Below the pieces are notes generated by a model. That model saw nothing but the letters and a program-made list of their open reading frames with translations, had not been told where the DNA came from and did not search any database. Made by a program: the position numbers and the translations under genes. A DNA stretch of 64,000 bases, from the NCBI GenBank assembly GCA_020427395.1, contig JAGQON010000003.1, forward strand, positions 62,001 through 126,000, written 5' to 3'. Within the stretch, counting starts at the first letter, position 1; every line of letters begins with the position of its first letter. The stretch is from Phycisphaerales bacterium. GTDB taxonomy: Bacteria > Planctomycetota > Phycisphaerae > Phycisphaerales > UBA1924. Shown here in pieces: positions 27,702-35,425 of this stretch.

Positions 27702-28590
27702 ACGCGGATACCGCCGCCCGCCCCTGCTGGGCGTAGACCTCGTCAGTCCAAAGATTGTTGTGACCACCGCCCTCGATGGTGCACAGCTGTGCGTCAGGCG
27801 CGGCGTGCTGGACCGCGATCGAGTCCTCGATCGGGCTCACCGGGTCCTGGTCGCCGTGGATCAGCAGCAGCGGCACGCGGATCTTGGGTGCGATCTCCAC
27901 GCGATCGAAGCCGCGCCACTTCGCACCCACTCCGAGCTTCATCCCGATGAGCGCCATCGCCGACGCGAGGTTGATGCGGTGCGGCATGCCCCGCAGCGCC
28001 AGGACCGCCCGAGCAGGTGTGATCGGCTTGGCATACAACGCTTCGCAGATCACGCCCCGGATTGGATACTGGCCTTGCGATGAGGCACAGATCGCCAGCG
28101 AGATGCCGGCCCCCATCGACCAGCCGAAGAGGATGATGGGCTGATTGTCAATGCGCAGCTCTTCGAGCAACGCCCGGGCGATCAGGTGCTCGTCGGCCCC
28201 CATGCGGGCGTACCCGGGTGCATCGCCGTGGCCCGGGAGGTCCCAGGCGACGATCCGGGACGCCTCGTCGGCGACCGACTGGAGTCGTTTGAGGGCACCC
28301 TGTTTGCTTGAACCCCAGCCGTGTGTCATCAGGACGACCGGACCCGATGGATCGCGCCCTTGCATGTCCCAGATCGGGATGATGCCGTGCTTGGTGGTCA
28401 GTTCTCGTGCTTCGTAGGCGAGTGGCTCATCGAGCTCGCCGGGGTCGCCGGGCTGCCCACGGGAAACAGACCAGGCGTAGGTGCGCCTCGGCGGGTGTGT
28501 CAGCAGATAGGCGGTGTACACGATCAGCACGATCGTCGAGACGACGAACCCGATGGCGAGGATCTGGATGAGACCGAGCAGTGGCGGCAC
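27679..28590 (-). CDS. Membrane-anchored alpha/beta hydrolase
   Basis: A 303-residue protein. One N-terminal membrane helix (about residues 8-31) is followed by an alpha/beta hydrolase domain. The oxyanion strand is VLMTHGWGSSK, the nucleophile elbow is LFGWSMGAG with the catalytic Ser, the acid is in LLIHGDQDPVSP and the His is in EGGGHNNLW. This layout matches the BAAT/DUF1100-like and lysophospholipase-like hydrolases; the substrate is unknown. The start is GTG at 28590. It lies 21 bases after the RseP gene stop, on the same strand. Confidence 0.85.
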   Translation of the reverse strand: MPPLLGLIQILAIGFVVSTIVLIVYTAYLLTHPPRRTYAWSVSRGQPGDPGELDEPLAYEARELTTKHGIIPIWDMQGRDPSGPVVLMTHGWGSSKQGALKRLQSVADEASRIVAWDLPGHGDAPGYARMGADEHLIARALLEELRIDNQPIILFGWSMGAGISLAICASSQGQYPIRGVICEALYAKPITPARAVLALRGMPHRINLASAMALIGMKLGVGAKWRGFDRVEIAPKIRVPLLLIHGDQDPVSPIEDSIAVQHAAPDAQLCTIEGGGHNNLWTDEVYAQQGRAAVSAFMKRCEN

Positions 28591-28611
28591 GCGATCATCG
28601 TACCCGCGATA

Positions 28612-30783
28612 TCAGACGCCGAAGATGGTCTTGATGTCGTTGAAGGTCACATAGAGGAACATGGCTCCGATGAATACGAGCCCGGCCATCGTCGTGATGT
28701 TCTGCACCGCGATGGGTACGGGTCGACCCCGGATCCACTCGTAGCAGAGCATCAGGAACTGCCCGCCATCCACGATGGGCAGGGGCAGGAAGTTGATGAC
28801 CGCGAGGTTGATCGAGATCAGGGCCATGAAGAACAGGACCCAGATGAAGCCCTGCGAGGCGATCTGCGTGCCCAGGTGGGCGATGCCCACCGGGCCCTTG
28901 AGGTGCTTGACCTGCACCGAGCCCTGGAAGAGGCGCAGGAAGGTCAGGTAGGTCTGGAGCATGACACGCCGCGACTCGGCGATGCCCCGCTCGATCGCGG
29001 CGACCGCGCCGGGCGACTTATCGATCACCTGATCGGGTTTGAAGAGCTGCGTGATCGCAGCCCCACCTGGGAGCGACCAGCCAAGCTCGCGGAGCGCATC
29101 GAGATCGGCGCGGGTGAGCTGCCAGTCCTTGGTGGTGGTCGGGACCGAACCGTCGGGCTGGCGGGGCAGTGGTAGTTCGAGGGTGACGGGGACGCTGAAG
29201 GCCTCTGCGCCTTGTGCGTAGGCGTCGTTGGTGTTGGCAATGATGGCATCGACAACGGCGCGCAGATCCGAGATTGGTTCCTCACCAATACGGGTGATGC
29301 GAGAGCCGGGGTACTCGATCAGATCCTGTGCCGGTGTCGCGACGGGTTGGGGCGTGTAATCGGGATCATTGAGCCATCGCTGCTCGTCAATCTCCGCCAC
29401 CGCGACAGGCTCATGCACGAATGGTGCGTAGCCGGTGCTCATCGCCGGGTAGAAGCCGATCGTCCCGTCACGCTGGACCTGCACATCCAGATCGATCCGG
29501 TCGTAGCTGCCCTCGGCGTTGGCACGGAGCACGCTGATGCCCAGTTGCTTGCCCGCGTTGGATTGCACGATCTGGATGCCGCGATCGATGTCGGGGAACT
29601 CGGCGCTGCCAATCCGTGCGAATATGTCGCCGGGCATCAGGCCCTGCTTGGTGTCTTCGGTCGAAGCATTGGGGTTGACCATCATGACACCGCTGAGTCC
29701 CAGCACATGCTGGATCGAAGCCAGTCCGTCGGTGGTGCTGACGACGCCGCGCTGGAGTTCACGCACGGGCTGCACGCTGGATGTGATCTGCTGCTGCCCG
29801 CGAGCGATGGTGATCTCGAATGACTGCCCGTTTGATTCGCCGGCCGCATCGAGCAAATCGAGCGGCGAGCCAGCCGAAGCATCACCGATGCGTTCGAGGC
29901 GGTCCTCCGGCTCAAGACCAGCGAGCCCGTACTGGGCGGCACTCATCTCGATGCCACGCTTGGATCGTTCATCGACTGGCTCGATGACCGAGGTCGACAT
30001 CGGCGGATCGATCTGGATACCGAGCAACCCGGAGGTCGCGCTCTTGATTGGCTCGGCGTTGAACTCGATCGGGCCGTCCACGCCGTCGCGTTCGACGAAG
30101 ATCGAAACCGGGGTGCCCTTGCGCGACATGGCGATCTCGGGGAGAATGTGCTCGAAGGAGTACATCTTCTTGCCGTTGATCTGGGTGATGCGATCGCCCC
30201 GCTTGATTCCGGGATCGATGTCGTCGCGGTTGACGGGCGTGGCCATCGCGGCCGGGCCCTCGGGCACGACATAGCCCACGCGGGCGGGGAAGACTTTGAG
30301 CCCGGCGCTGAAGACGATGATGAAGAGGATGGCCGCGGAGATCACATTGAGGATGACGCCCGCGCTGATGACCACCATGCGCTTGGGGACCGAGCAGTTC
30401 TGGTACGAGTCGGGCTCGCTCGAGACGGCGTCGGGGTTGAGGTCCTCCTGCCCGAGCATCTTCACATAGCCGCCCAGTGGCAGCCACGAGAGGCGGTACT
30501 CCGTAGGGCTGATCTGCTTGTGGAGTTCCTCGGTCTGGGCCGTATTGAGCCCGTATGCACGCTTGAGGTACTCGCGTTCGGAGGAACCACGCCGGAATCC
30601 GATACCTTTGCGGTAAGAGCAGGCGATCTGCCCGAAGCCAATCGAGAACGCCAGCACGCGGATACCCGCCCACTTGGCGGCCACGAAGTGCCCCAGCTCG
30701 TGGATAAAGATGATGAACCCGAAGCCGGCGGCGATCACCAGAAAGTTCGCGAGGGTCCCCAGCGGGCCCGGCAGATCAAACAT
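28612..30783 (-). CDS. RseP-type site-2 membrane metalloprotease (M50), enlarged
   Basis: Intramembrane zinc protease of the RseP/S2P family. The first membrane helix contains FIIFIHELGHFVAAKWAG with the HEXXH zinc site at about residue 26. The third zinc ligand is in the late NFLPLPIVDGGQFL. PDZ-like segments lie between, e.g. IKRGDRITQINGKKM. The protein is 723 residues against about 450 in E. coli RseP; the extra mass is in the periplasmic part between the two membrane blocks, and an insert also follows the first zinc site. The ATG at 30783 has AGGAG 6 nt upstream. RseP enzymes cleave anti-sigma factors and signal-peptide remnants; the substrate here is not known. Confidence 0.92.
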   Translation of the reverse strand: MFDLPGPLGTLANFLVIAAGFGFIIFIHELGHFVAAKWAGIRVLAFSIGFGQIACSYRKGIGFRRGSSEREYLKRAYGLNTAQTEELHKQISPTEYRLSWLPLGGYVKMLGQEDLNPDAVSSEPDSYQNCSVPKRMVVISAGVILNVISAAILFIIVFSAGLKVFPARVGYVVPEGPAAMATPVNRDDIDPGIKRGDRITQINGKKMYSFEHILPEIAMSRKGTPVSIFVERDGVDGPIEFNAEPIKSATSGLLGIQIDPPMSTSVIEPVDERSKRGIEMSAAQYGLAGLEPEDRLERIGDASAGSPLDLLDAAGESNGQSFEITIARGQQQITSSVQPVRELQRGVVSTTDGLASIQHVLGLSGVMMVNPNASTEDTKQGLMPGDIFARIGSAEFPDIDRGIQIVQSNAGKQLGISVLRANAEGSYDRIDLDVQVQRDGTIGFYPAMSTGYAPFVHEPVAVAEIDEQRWLNDPDYTPQPVATPAQDLIEYPGSRITRIGEEPISDLRAVVDAIIANTNDAYAQGAEAFSVPVTLELPLPRQPDGSVPTTTKDWQLTRADLDALRELGWSLPGGAAITQLFKPDQVIDKSPGAVAAIERGIAESRRVMLQTYLTFLRLFQGSVQVKHLKGPVGIAHLGTQIASQGFIWVLFFMALISINLAVINFLPLPIVDGGQFLMLCYEWIRGRPVPIAVQNITTMAGLVFIGAMFLYVTFNDIKTIFGV

Positions 30784-30877
30784 GCAATGCTCCTGGGCGA
30801 GTGTCGCCCGAAAAAGTCGCTCGTGCACAGTCTATCGGCTACTTACGCGTTTGAGCGTTCTGAGATCGCAAAGAACA

Positions 30878-30903
30878 GCACGCCCCGGGGTCACGGGGCG
30901 TGC
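30878..30903 (-). terminator. Terminator after the redoxin gene
   Basis: A perfect 10-bp GC stem (30878-30887 with 30894-30903) has a GGGTCA loop. On the minus strand TGTTCTTT follows, a modest U-rich tail. It is 55 bases past the stop of the redoxin gene and upstream of the RseP gene, separating the two. Confidence 0.7.
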
Positions 30904-30958
30904 GTCAGGAGAGAGTACGAAAAAGTACTGATGCTTCGGCGGTTATGCCGGTGTGTGA

Positions 30959-31591
30959 TCAGTATTTCACGCCGCAGCCGTAGGCCTTGGTCTGTGTGGT
31001 AGTCACGGTCTCGCCCGCGAGGACCTGCTGGAGGGCGTTGCGGACATAGTTGACATCGCCGGGCATGGCGGCGTCGTTGCGGTTGTCGATGGCACCATGG
31101 TAACGGAGCACGCCCTGCGCGTCGATGACATACATCTCGGGGGTGCGCTTGGCGTTGTAGCTCATGCCGACCTTGCCGGTGTCATCGAGCAGGATGGCGG
31201 TGTTGATGCCCCAATCCGCGGCGGCCTGCTTGTTGCGCTCCACGCCGGTGCTCGGGTGCCCCTTACGCCCGGAGTTGATGCGCAGCCAGACGACGGGCTG
31301 ATCCTTCATCTCGTCCTGGATCGCCAGCATGGTGCCGGTGTCCTCGCGGTAATGCTTCTTGACGAACGGGCACTCCGGGCTGAACCACTCGAGCACGACG
31401 GTCTTGCCTTGCTTGGTGTACTCCGAGAGGGTGTGCTCCTTGCCGTCGGTATCGACGAGCGTGAAATCGGGTGCCTTGGCACCGATCTCTCCCGGCTTGG
31501 CCTGCTCGAGCGAACCTGCCCCGAGCATCGACCCGGTGACTGCGGCGCCGAGTGCGAACAGTGCGGCGCGGGATTTGGTCATCTTGATCAT
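30959..31591 (-). CDS. Secreted redoxin (AhpC/TSA-like) with single active-site Cys
   Basis: A 210-residue exported protein with an N-terminal signal segment (residues 8-26). The redoxin fold starts GAKAPDFTLVDTDGKEHTLS. The active site is WFSPECPFVKKHY, with one cysteine in the place where thioredoxins have CxxC. The last residues AYGCGVKY contain another cysteine and are typical of a planctomycete group of redoxins. A periplasmic thiol peroxidase or disulfide role is inferred. AAGGAG lies 8 nt before the ATG. It follows the DsbD N-terminal-like gene by 21 bases on the same strand, which supports a shared thiol function. Confidence 0.87.
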   Translation of the reverse strand: MIKMTKSRAALFALGAAVTGSMLGAGSLEQAKPGEIGAKAPDFTLVDTDGKEHTLSEYTKQGKTVVLEWFSPECPFVKKHYREDTGTMLAIQDEMKDQPVVWLRINSGRKGHPSTGVERNKQAAADWGINTAILLDDTGKVGMSYNAKRTPEMYVIDAQGVLRYHGAIDNRNDAAMPGDVNYVRNALQQVLAGETVTTTQTKAYGCGVKY

Positions 31592-31612
31592 GGTCTGTAC
31601 TCCTTGACGGTG

Positions 31613-32410
31613 TCAGGGTGCGGTTTCATGGATGTCAAAGTGCAGCTCGCCCTGTTTGGTCATCACGCGGAGACGACCCGAGAGCACCTTGTTCTCAGTT
31701 ATATTGAATCGGATTTCAAGCCGATTCCCGTTGGCCGCCGCGTCCTTGATGGGATCGAGCAGCGCTGTGCATTCGTTGTTGGGGTAGAACTCGATGCGGG
31801 TTGCGTCGCGATGCATGACCGCGGCCGCGGAGGTGATCCACTGCAAACGCACCGCGTGATCCTTTGCATCGAACGGCTCGGGGCGTTTCTTGTAGATCCC
31901 CTCGATCCGGTCGTGCTCGCTGGTCGCGACGGGCGTGGTGCTGCTCGCGACGATCTGCATGGCGGTGGTCGTACTGCCCTTGCCGGGCAGGCAGAGCTCG
32001 TCGCAGACGAGGAAGTTGGTATCGATGTTGAACACCACCAGGCCGGGCTCGGCATCGCTCTTGACGATGAACGGCACGATCACGGTTTCCGTACCCTCGT
32101 AGGTGTGATCGAGGATGTCGCCCTTCTGTAGATACCGCTTGGGCGAGGGCCAGATCGGGTCTTTGAGTTCGATGGTGTCCGGGGCGTCGATCTTGAAGCT
32201 GATGCCGTAGCCGGTATCCGAAACGCCGGGCCAGTAGGTGTGCCAGCCATCCTCGACGATGATGTCGATGGCCAGCAGCCCGCGATCGCCCGCGTGCATC
32301 TGTTCAAAGTCGCTCGATGCCCGGATCGCGACATATTCCGAGCCGCCCATCGGCTGGGCCTGCGCAGACGCGATCGCACCCGCGATGGTTACGGCGGCGA
32401 GTCTGCACAT
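31613..32410 (-). CDS. Secreted DsbD N-terminal-domain-like protein
   Basis: A 265-residue exported protein with a signal peptide ending ASAQA. The body resembles the N-terminal domain of DsbD/ScsB: DGWHTYWPGVSDTGYGISF, then DPIWPSPKRY and FNIDTNFLVCDELCLPGKG, which has the paired cysteines that exchange electrons with the DsbD membrane domain. The membrane domain is absent, so it would need a separate partner. The ATG at 32410 starts the signal peptide; the frame extends upstream into sequence shared with the divergent rhodanese gene and is not used. The ribosome site is weak. It precedes the redoxin gene. Confidence 0.75.
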   Translation of the reverse strand: MCRLAAVTIAGAIASAQAQPMGGSEYVAIRASSDFEQMHAGDRGLLAIDIIVEDGWHTYWPGVSDTGYGISFKIDAPDTIELKDPIWPSPKRYLQKGDILDHTYEGTETVIVPFIVKSDAEPGLVVFNIDTNFLVCDELCLPGKGSTTTAMQIVASSTTPVATSEHDRIEGIYKKRPEPFDAKDHAVRLQWITSAAAVMHRDATRIEFYPNNECTALLDPIKDAAANGNRLEIRFNITENKVLSGRLRVMTKQGELHFDIHETAP

Positions 32411-32522
32411 GGATGGCTGAAAATGGGACAATCGAGACTCCTGATCGGGCTCATAGGCCTGCTTGGGCGAATCCTTGGTCGCCCACAAGCTGAACGCCCG
32501 ATTGCATATACTTATTGACACA

Positions 32523-33020
32523 ATGGGAAAAAAGATGCACAAAGCACGAACGAAGACGCCGCTGACCCTGCTCTGCACCCTGATTTTCGGGGTGCTCCTG
32601 CTGCCCAATATCGGGTGTGCCCGCTCGAACATCTCCGACAAGAAGATCCAGTTTATCGACTTGTCGCGGGCGGTTGAGCTCTACGAACAACAGCAGCGAG
32701 AGAACGACACCGCCCTCTTCATCGATGCCCGCAAACCCGAGCGATTCGCCGAGGGGCACATCCCCGGTGCACGCAACATGCGGACGCCGGATGTCGACCT
32801 TCGCTACGGCACGGACCCGGCACTGGAACGGTACAAGAATCTGATCGTGTACGGCGAGAACCCGGGCACCGCCACCGTGAATGCGATGGCCAAGCGCCTC
32901 ATCGAGGCGGGGTACAACGGTTTCGTCAAGAAACGCGTGAAGGTCTACCCTGGTGGCTGGCAGGAATGGGAGATCACCGGCCTGCCCGTTGAAGCCGACA
33001 AGAGCGCGGACGATCAATGA
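32523..33020 (+). CDS. Rhodanese-fold lipoprotein lacking the active-site Cys
   Basis: A 165-residue exported protein. The hydrophobic N-terminus ends LLPNIGC, a near-lipobox with Asn at -3, so lipid anchoring is likely but not certain. A rhodanese domain follows: ALFIDARKPERFAEGHIPGA, then NLIVYGENPGTATV where active rhodaneses have Cys at the start of the loop (here Gly-Glu-Asn). YPGGWQEWEITGLPVE ends the domain. Sulfurtransferase activity is therefore unlikely. The start could also be the ATG at 32535. Its stop overlaps the deoC ATG (ATGA). Confidence 0.82.
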   Translation: MGKKMHKARTKTPLTLLCTLIFGVLLLPNIGCARSNISDKKIQFIDLSRAVELYEQQQRENDTALFIDARKPERFAEGHIPGARNMRTPDVDLRYGTDPALERYKNLIVYGENPGTATVNAMAKRLIEAGYNGFVKKRVKVYPGGWQEWEITGLPVEADKSADDQ

Positions 33021-33949
33021 CCAGCACAGATACCCAGCACCTGCCGCCCAGCTCCCCCACCGTCGACGCGGTGATGGTGGATCGGCGCGCCAAGTCGTTC
33101 ACGACTCGTTCGATCAAGAAAGACTCGAAGATGGCGGCGCTGGAGTTGGCGATCTCGATGATCGACCTGACCACGCTCGAGGGCGCGGACTCGCCCGAGA
33201 AGGTGCGGAGCTTGTGCGTCAAGGCCAAGCGCCCGTGGGAACGTGACGAGGAGATCCTCGGTCGCCGCCTCGGGCATGTCGCGGCGGTGTGCGTGTACCC
33301 GTCCATGGTGCCGCACGCCAAGGAGCACCTCGCAGGCAGCGGCGTGAATGTCGCATCCGTCGCGACGGGCTTCCCGTCGGGGCAGTACCCGCTGGATATC
33401 CGCGTGCGTGATGTGAAGCAGGCGGTAGCCGACGGGGCCGACGAGATCGATATGGTGATCAACCGCGGGGCGTTCCTGTCCGGCAAGTACGGCGTGGTGG
33501 CCGAGGAGATCCGTGCGGTAGTCGAGGCGTGCGGCCCGGCGCACCTCAAAGTGATCCTTGAGACCGGCGAGCTGGTAACCTACGACAATGTTCGCCGTGC
33601 CAGCGATATCGCGATCTCGTGCATCCGCGAAGGCGACTTCATCAAGACCTCCACCGGCAAGGTCTCGCCCGCGGCGACGATGCCGGTGACGCTGGTCATG
33701 CTCGAGGCGATCCGCGACGCGTATAAGCAAACCGGCACCATGTACGGCATGAAGCCCGCGGGCGGCATCCGTACCGGTAAGCAGGCGTGGCACTACTTGT
33801 GCATGGTCAACGAGACACTGGGCGAGGGCTGGCTGAGCCCGGACTGGTTCCGCTTCGGCGCCAGTTCGCTGCTCAATGATGTGCTGCGCAGCATGCAGAA
33901 GCTCGCAACTGGGGAGTATGCGGCTTCGTATGACTTCTCGGATGCGTAG
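33017..33949 (+). CDS. deoC: Deoxyribose-phosphate aldolase
   Basis: Cleaves 2-deoxyribose 5-phosphate to glyceraldehyde 3-phosphate and acetaldehyde. It is a class I aldolase of 310 residues with AAVCVYPSMV, ATGFPSGQYPLDIRV, ADEIDMVINRGAFLSG and GDFIKTSTGK with the Schiff-base lysine, then MKPAGGIRTG for phosphate. It has an N-terminal extension of about 45 residues, like other long DeoC forms. The start overlaps the rhodanese-like gene by 4 bases. An aldehyde dehydrogenase 1.5 kb downstream on the same strand could oxidise the acetaldehyde. Confidence 0.95.
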   Translation: MTSTDTQHLPPSSPTVDAVMVDRRAKSFTTRSIKKDSKMAALELAISMIDLTTLEGADSPEKVRSLCVKAKRPWERDEEILGRRLGHVAAVCVYPSMVPHAKEHLAGSGVNVASVATGFPSGQYPLDIRVRDVKQAVADGADEIDMVINRGAFLSGKYGVVAEEIRAVVEACGPAHLKVILETGELVTYDNVRRASDIAISCIREGDFIKTSTGKVSPAATMPVTLVMLEAIRDAYKQTGTMYGMKPAGGIRTGKQAWHYLCMVNETLGEGWLSPDWFRFGASSLLNDVLRSMQKLATGEYAASYDFSDA

Positions 33950-34676
33950 CAACAGAAGACGACTTTTCCGGCGGCTCATCGCCGCGAGCGTCTTTGGCTT
34001 TGCCGTGACTGCATTGCTCGCTTTTTCTCCTTCGATTTTTCGTGATCATTTCGAGTCTTGGTATTCGCCCAAAGGCAAACCCCATCGAATGCAATCTGCG
34101 CCAACTTACCTTTCTGGCCTTGTTCCAGACTTTGAAGAAGCGCGATTGATCAAACCTGACCATGAGTTCTGTGGCGGTGTAGGACGAACAAAGATTTTTC
34201 AGTATTTCGTAGACATTATCGAGTATTCATATGGTGAATTCGATCGAGAGTGGGATGACCGGCAATCAAACTCCCCGCCAGGCGCAATGATCATCCGAAC
34301 TCGTTACGGATGGCCATGGCGAGCAATGTACACCGACAACTACAGACTTTTCATCCACTCGGAAAGGTATTTCCCTACAAATGAGCAATACAACCACTTC
34401 ATCACTCAAGCCCAAAAACTCGGCGGGCTCAGGACTGGCATTGAGTCACCCGACTTCTTGCCTTGTAAGACGAACTGGCATCGAATCCCGATCGCACCGT
34501 TCTGGTTCGGGTGGCTCCTTGATATCGTGTTCTGGAGCACAATCTGGTTGCTACTAAGTACGAGTTTGCACGCAGTTGTTCGTAAGTCGAGAACCAGACG
34601 CAATCGTTGCCCGTCATGTGGTTACCCTCTAGAGGATCTCACTCAGTGCCCCGAGTGCGGCACGCCTCGCGTCTGA
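33930..34676 (+). CDS. AT-rich two-helix membrane protein with C-terminal zinc ribbon
   Basis: A 248-residue protein of unknown function. A basic N-terminus leads to a membrane helix at about 16-34, an extracytoplasmic part of about 150 residues, and a second helix at about 199-219. A cytoplasmic zinc ribbon (CPSCGYPL...CPECGTPRV) forms the extreme C-terminus. Such terminal ribbons recur in planctomycete membrane proteins. The base composition is near 42-50% GC, well below the neighbours, and codon use is correspondingly AT-rich, which suggests recent acquisition. The start may be 33930 or 33942; both lie inside the end of deoC. It abuts the convergent gene with no intergenic base. Confidence 0.75.
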   Translation: MTSRMRSNRRRLFRRLIAASVFGFAVTALLAFSPSIFRDHFESWYSPKGKPHRMQSAPTYLSGLVPDFEEARLIKPDHEFCGGVGRTKIFQYFVDIIEYSYGEFDREWDDRQSNSPPGAMIIRTRYGWPWRAMYTDNYRLFIHSERYFPTNEQYNHFITQAQKLGGLRTGIESPDFLPCKTNWHRIPIAPFWFGWLLDIVFWSTIWLLLSTSLHAVVRKSRTRRNRCPSCGYPLEDLTQCPECGTPRV

Positions 34677-35315
34677 TCACGCCGCCTTGCTGAACCGCTC
34701 CCCGTACCGCTGGTCATAGCGGGCTCGCAGCTGCGGGTCCTTGAGGACCGAGTAGGCCTTGCTGAGCTCATCGAAGCGCTGGGCGGCCTCGGGCGAGTCG
34801 TTCACATCCGGGTGCCAGCTGCGGCAGGACTTGCGATACGCGGCCTTGATCTCTTCGTCGCTGGCGCAGTGCACGACGCCGAGCATGGTGTAGAGGTTGG
34901 GGACCTCGACGGCGACGCTAGGCGAGCGTTCGCCCTGGTTCGACATGCCCAGCTGTCCCTGCACGGCGAAGCGCAGCAGCGCATCGCGGACCCGCTGATC
35001 GAGCTTGACGAACTCCACACCGACTTCGCTGCGCCGGGCGAACATTGAGCCGTTGCGAACCCACTTGACGGTGCCCTTGACCTCGATGGTGTGGTCGTTG
35101 TCGCTGAAGGTGTAGGACTGCACATCGCCCACCTCGGGCAGTTCGCCTTTGGTGACGAGCATGCGCATGCCCGAGCCGGTGATGTCAGCGATCTTGCCGT
35201 GTGAGCAGGCGAGCTTGCGGGTGCTGATCCGCGATTCATTGCGGTGGATGTACTCGTAATCGTCACCCTGCGCGGGTGACACGGGTTGGGTGTGCTCGTG
35301 TTCGGGCTGCGTCAT
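34677..35315 (-). CDS. PilZ-like domain fused to a C-terminal J domain
   Basis: A 212-residue soluble protein. Residues 24-130 look like a PilZ domain: NESRISTRKLAC, then GKIADITGSGMRML, VKGTVKWVR and SEVGVEFVKLD. This is the usual order, with basic residues at the front where c-di-GMP is bound. Residues 138-203 are a J domain: NLYTMLGV, then AAYRKSCRSWHPDVNDS with the HPD motif, and AYSVLKDPQLRARYD. The pairing would link a cyclic-di-GMP or PilZ signal to an Hsp70 partner; this is inference. The gene is alone on its strand, convergent with the AT-rich gene and divergent from the aldehyde dehydrogenase. Confidence 0.85.
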   Translation of the reverse strand: MTQPEHEHTQPVSPAQGDDYEYIHRNESRISTRKLACSHGKIADITGSGMRMLVTKGELPEVGDVQSYTFSDNDHTIEVKGTVKWVRNGSMFARRSEVGVEFVKLDQRVRDALLRFAVQGQLGMSNQGERSPSVAVEVPNLYTMLGVVHCASDEEIKAAYRKSCRSWHPDVNDSPEAAQRFDELSKAYSVLKDPQLRARYDQRYGERFSKAA

Positions 35316-35425
35316 GTGCTTCTAAGCGGCCAGATCGCGGCTGGACTTGCGGGAAATCCCTCATGAAAGCGAAACGGGCTGGTCACGGATCGGGCTGGGC
35401 GGGCGTGGGTTGTTAGAATACGGGC

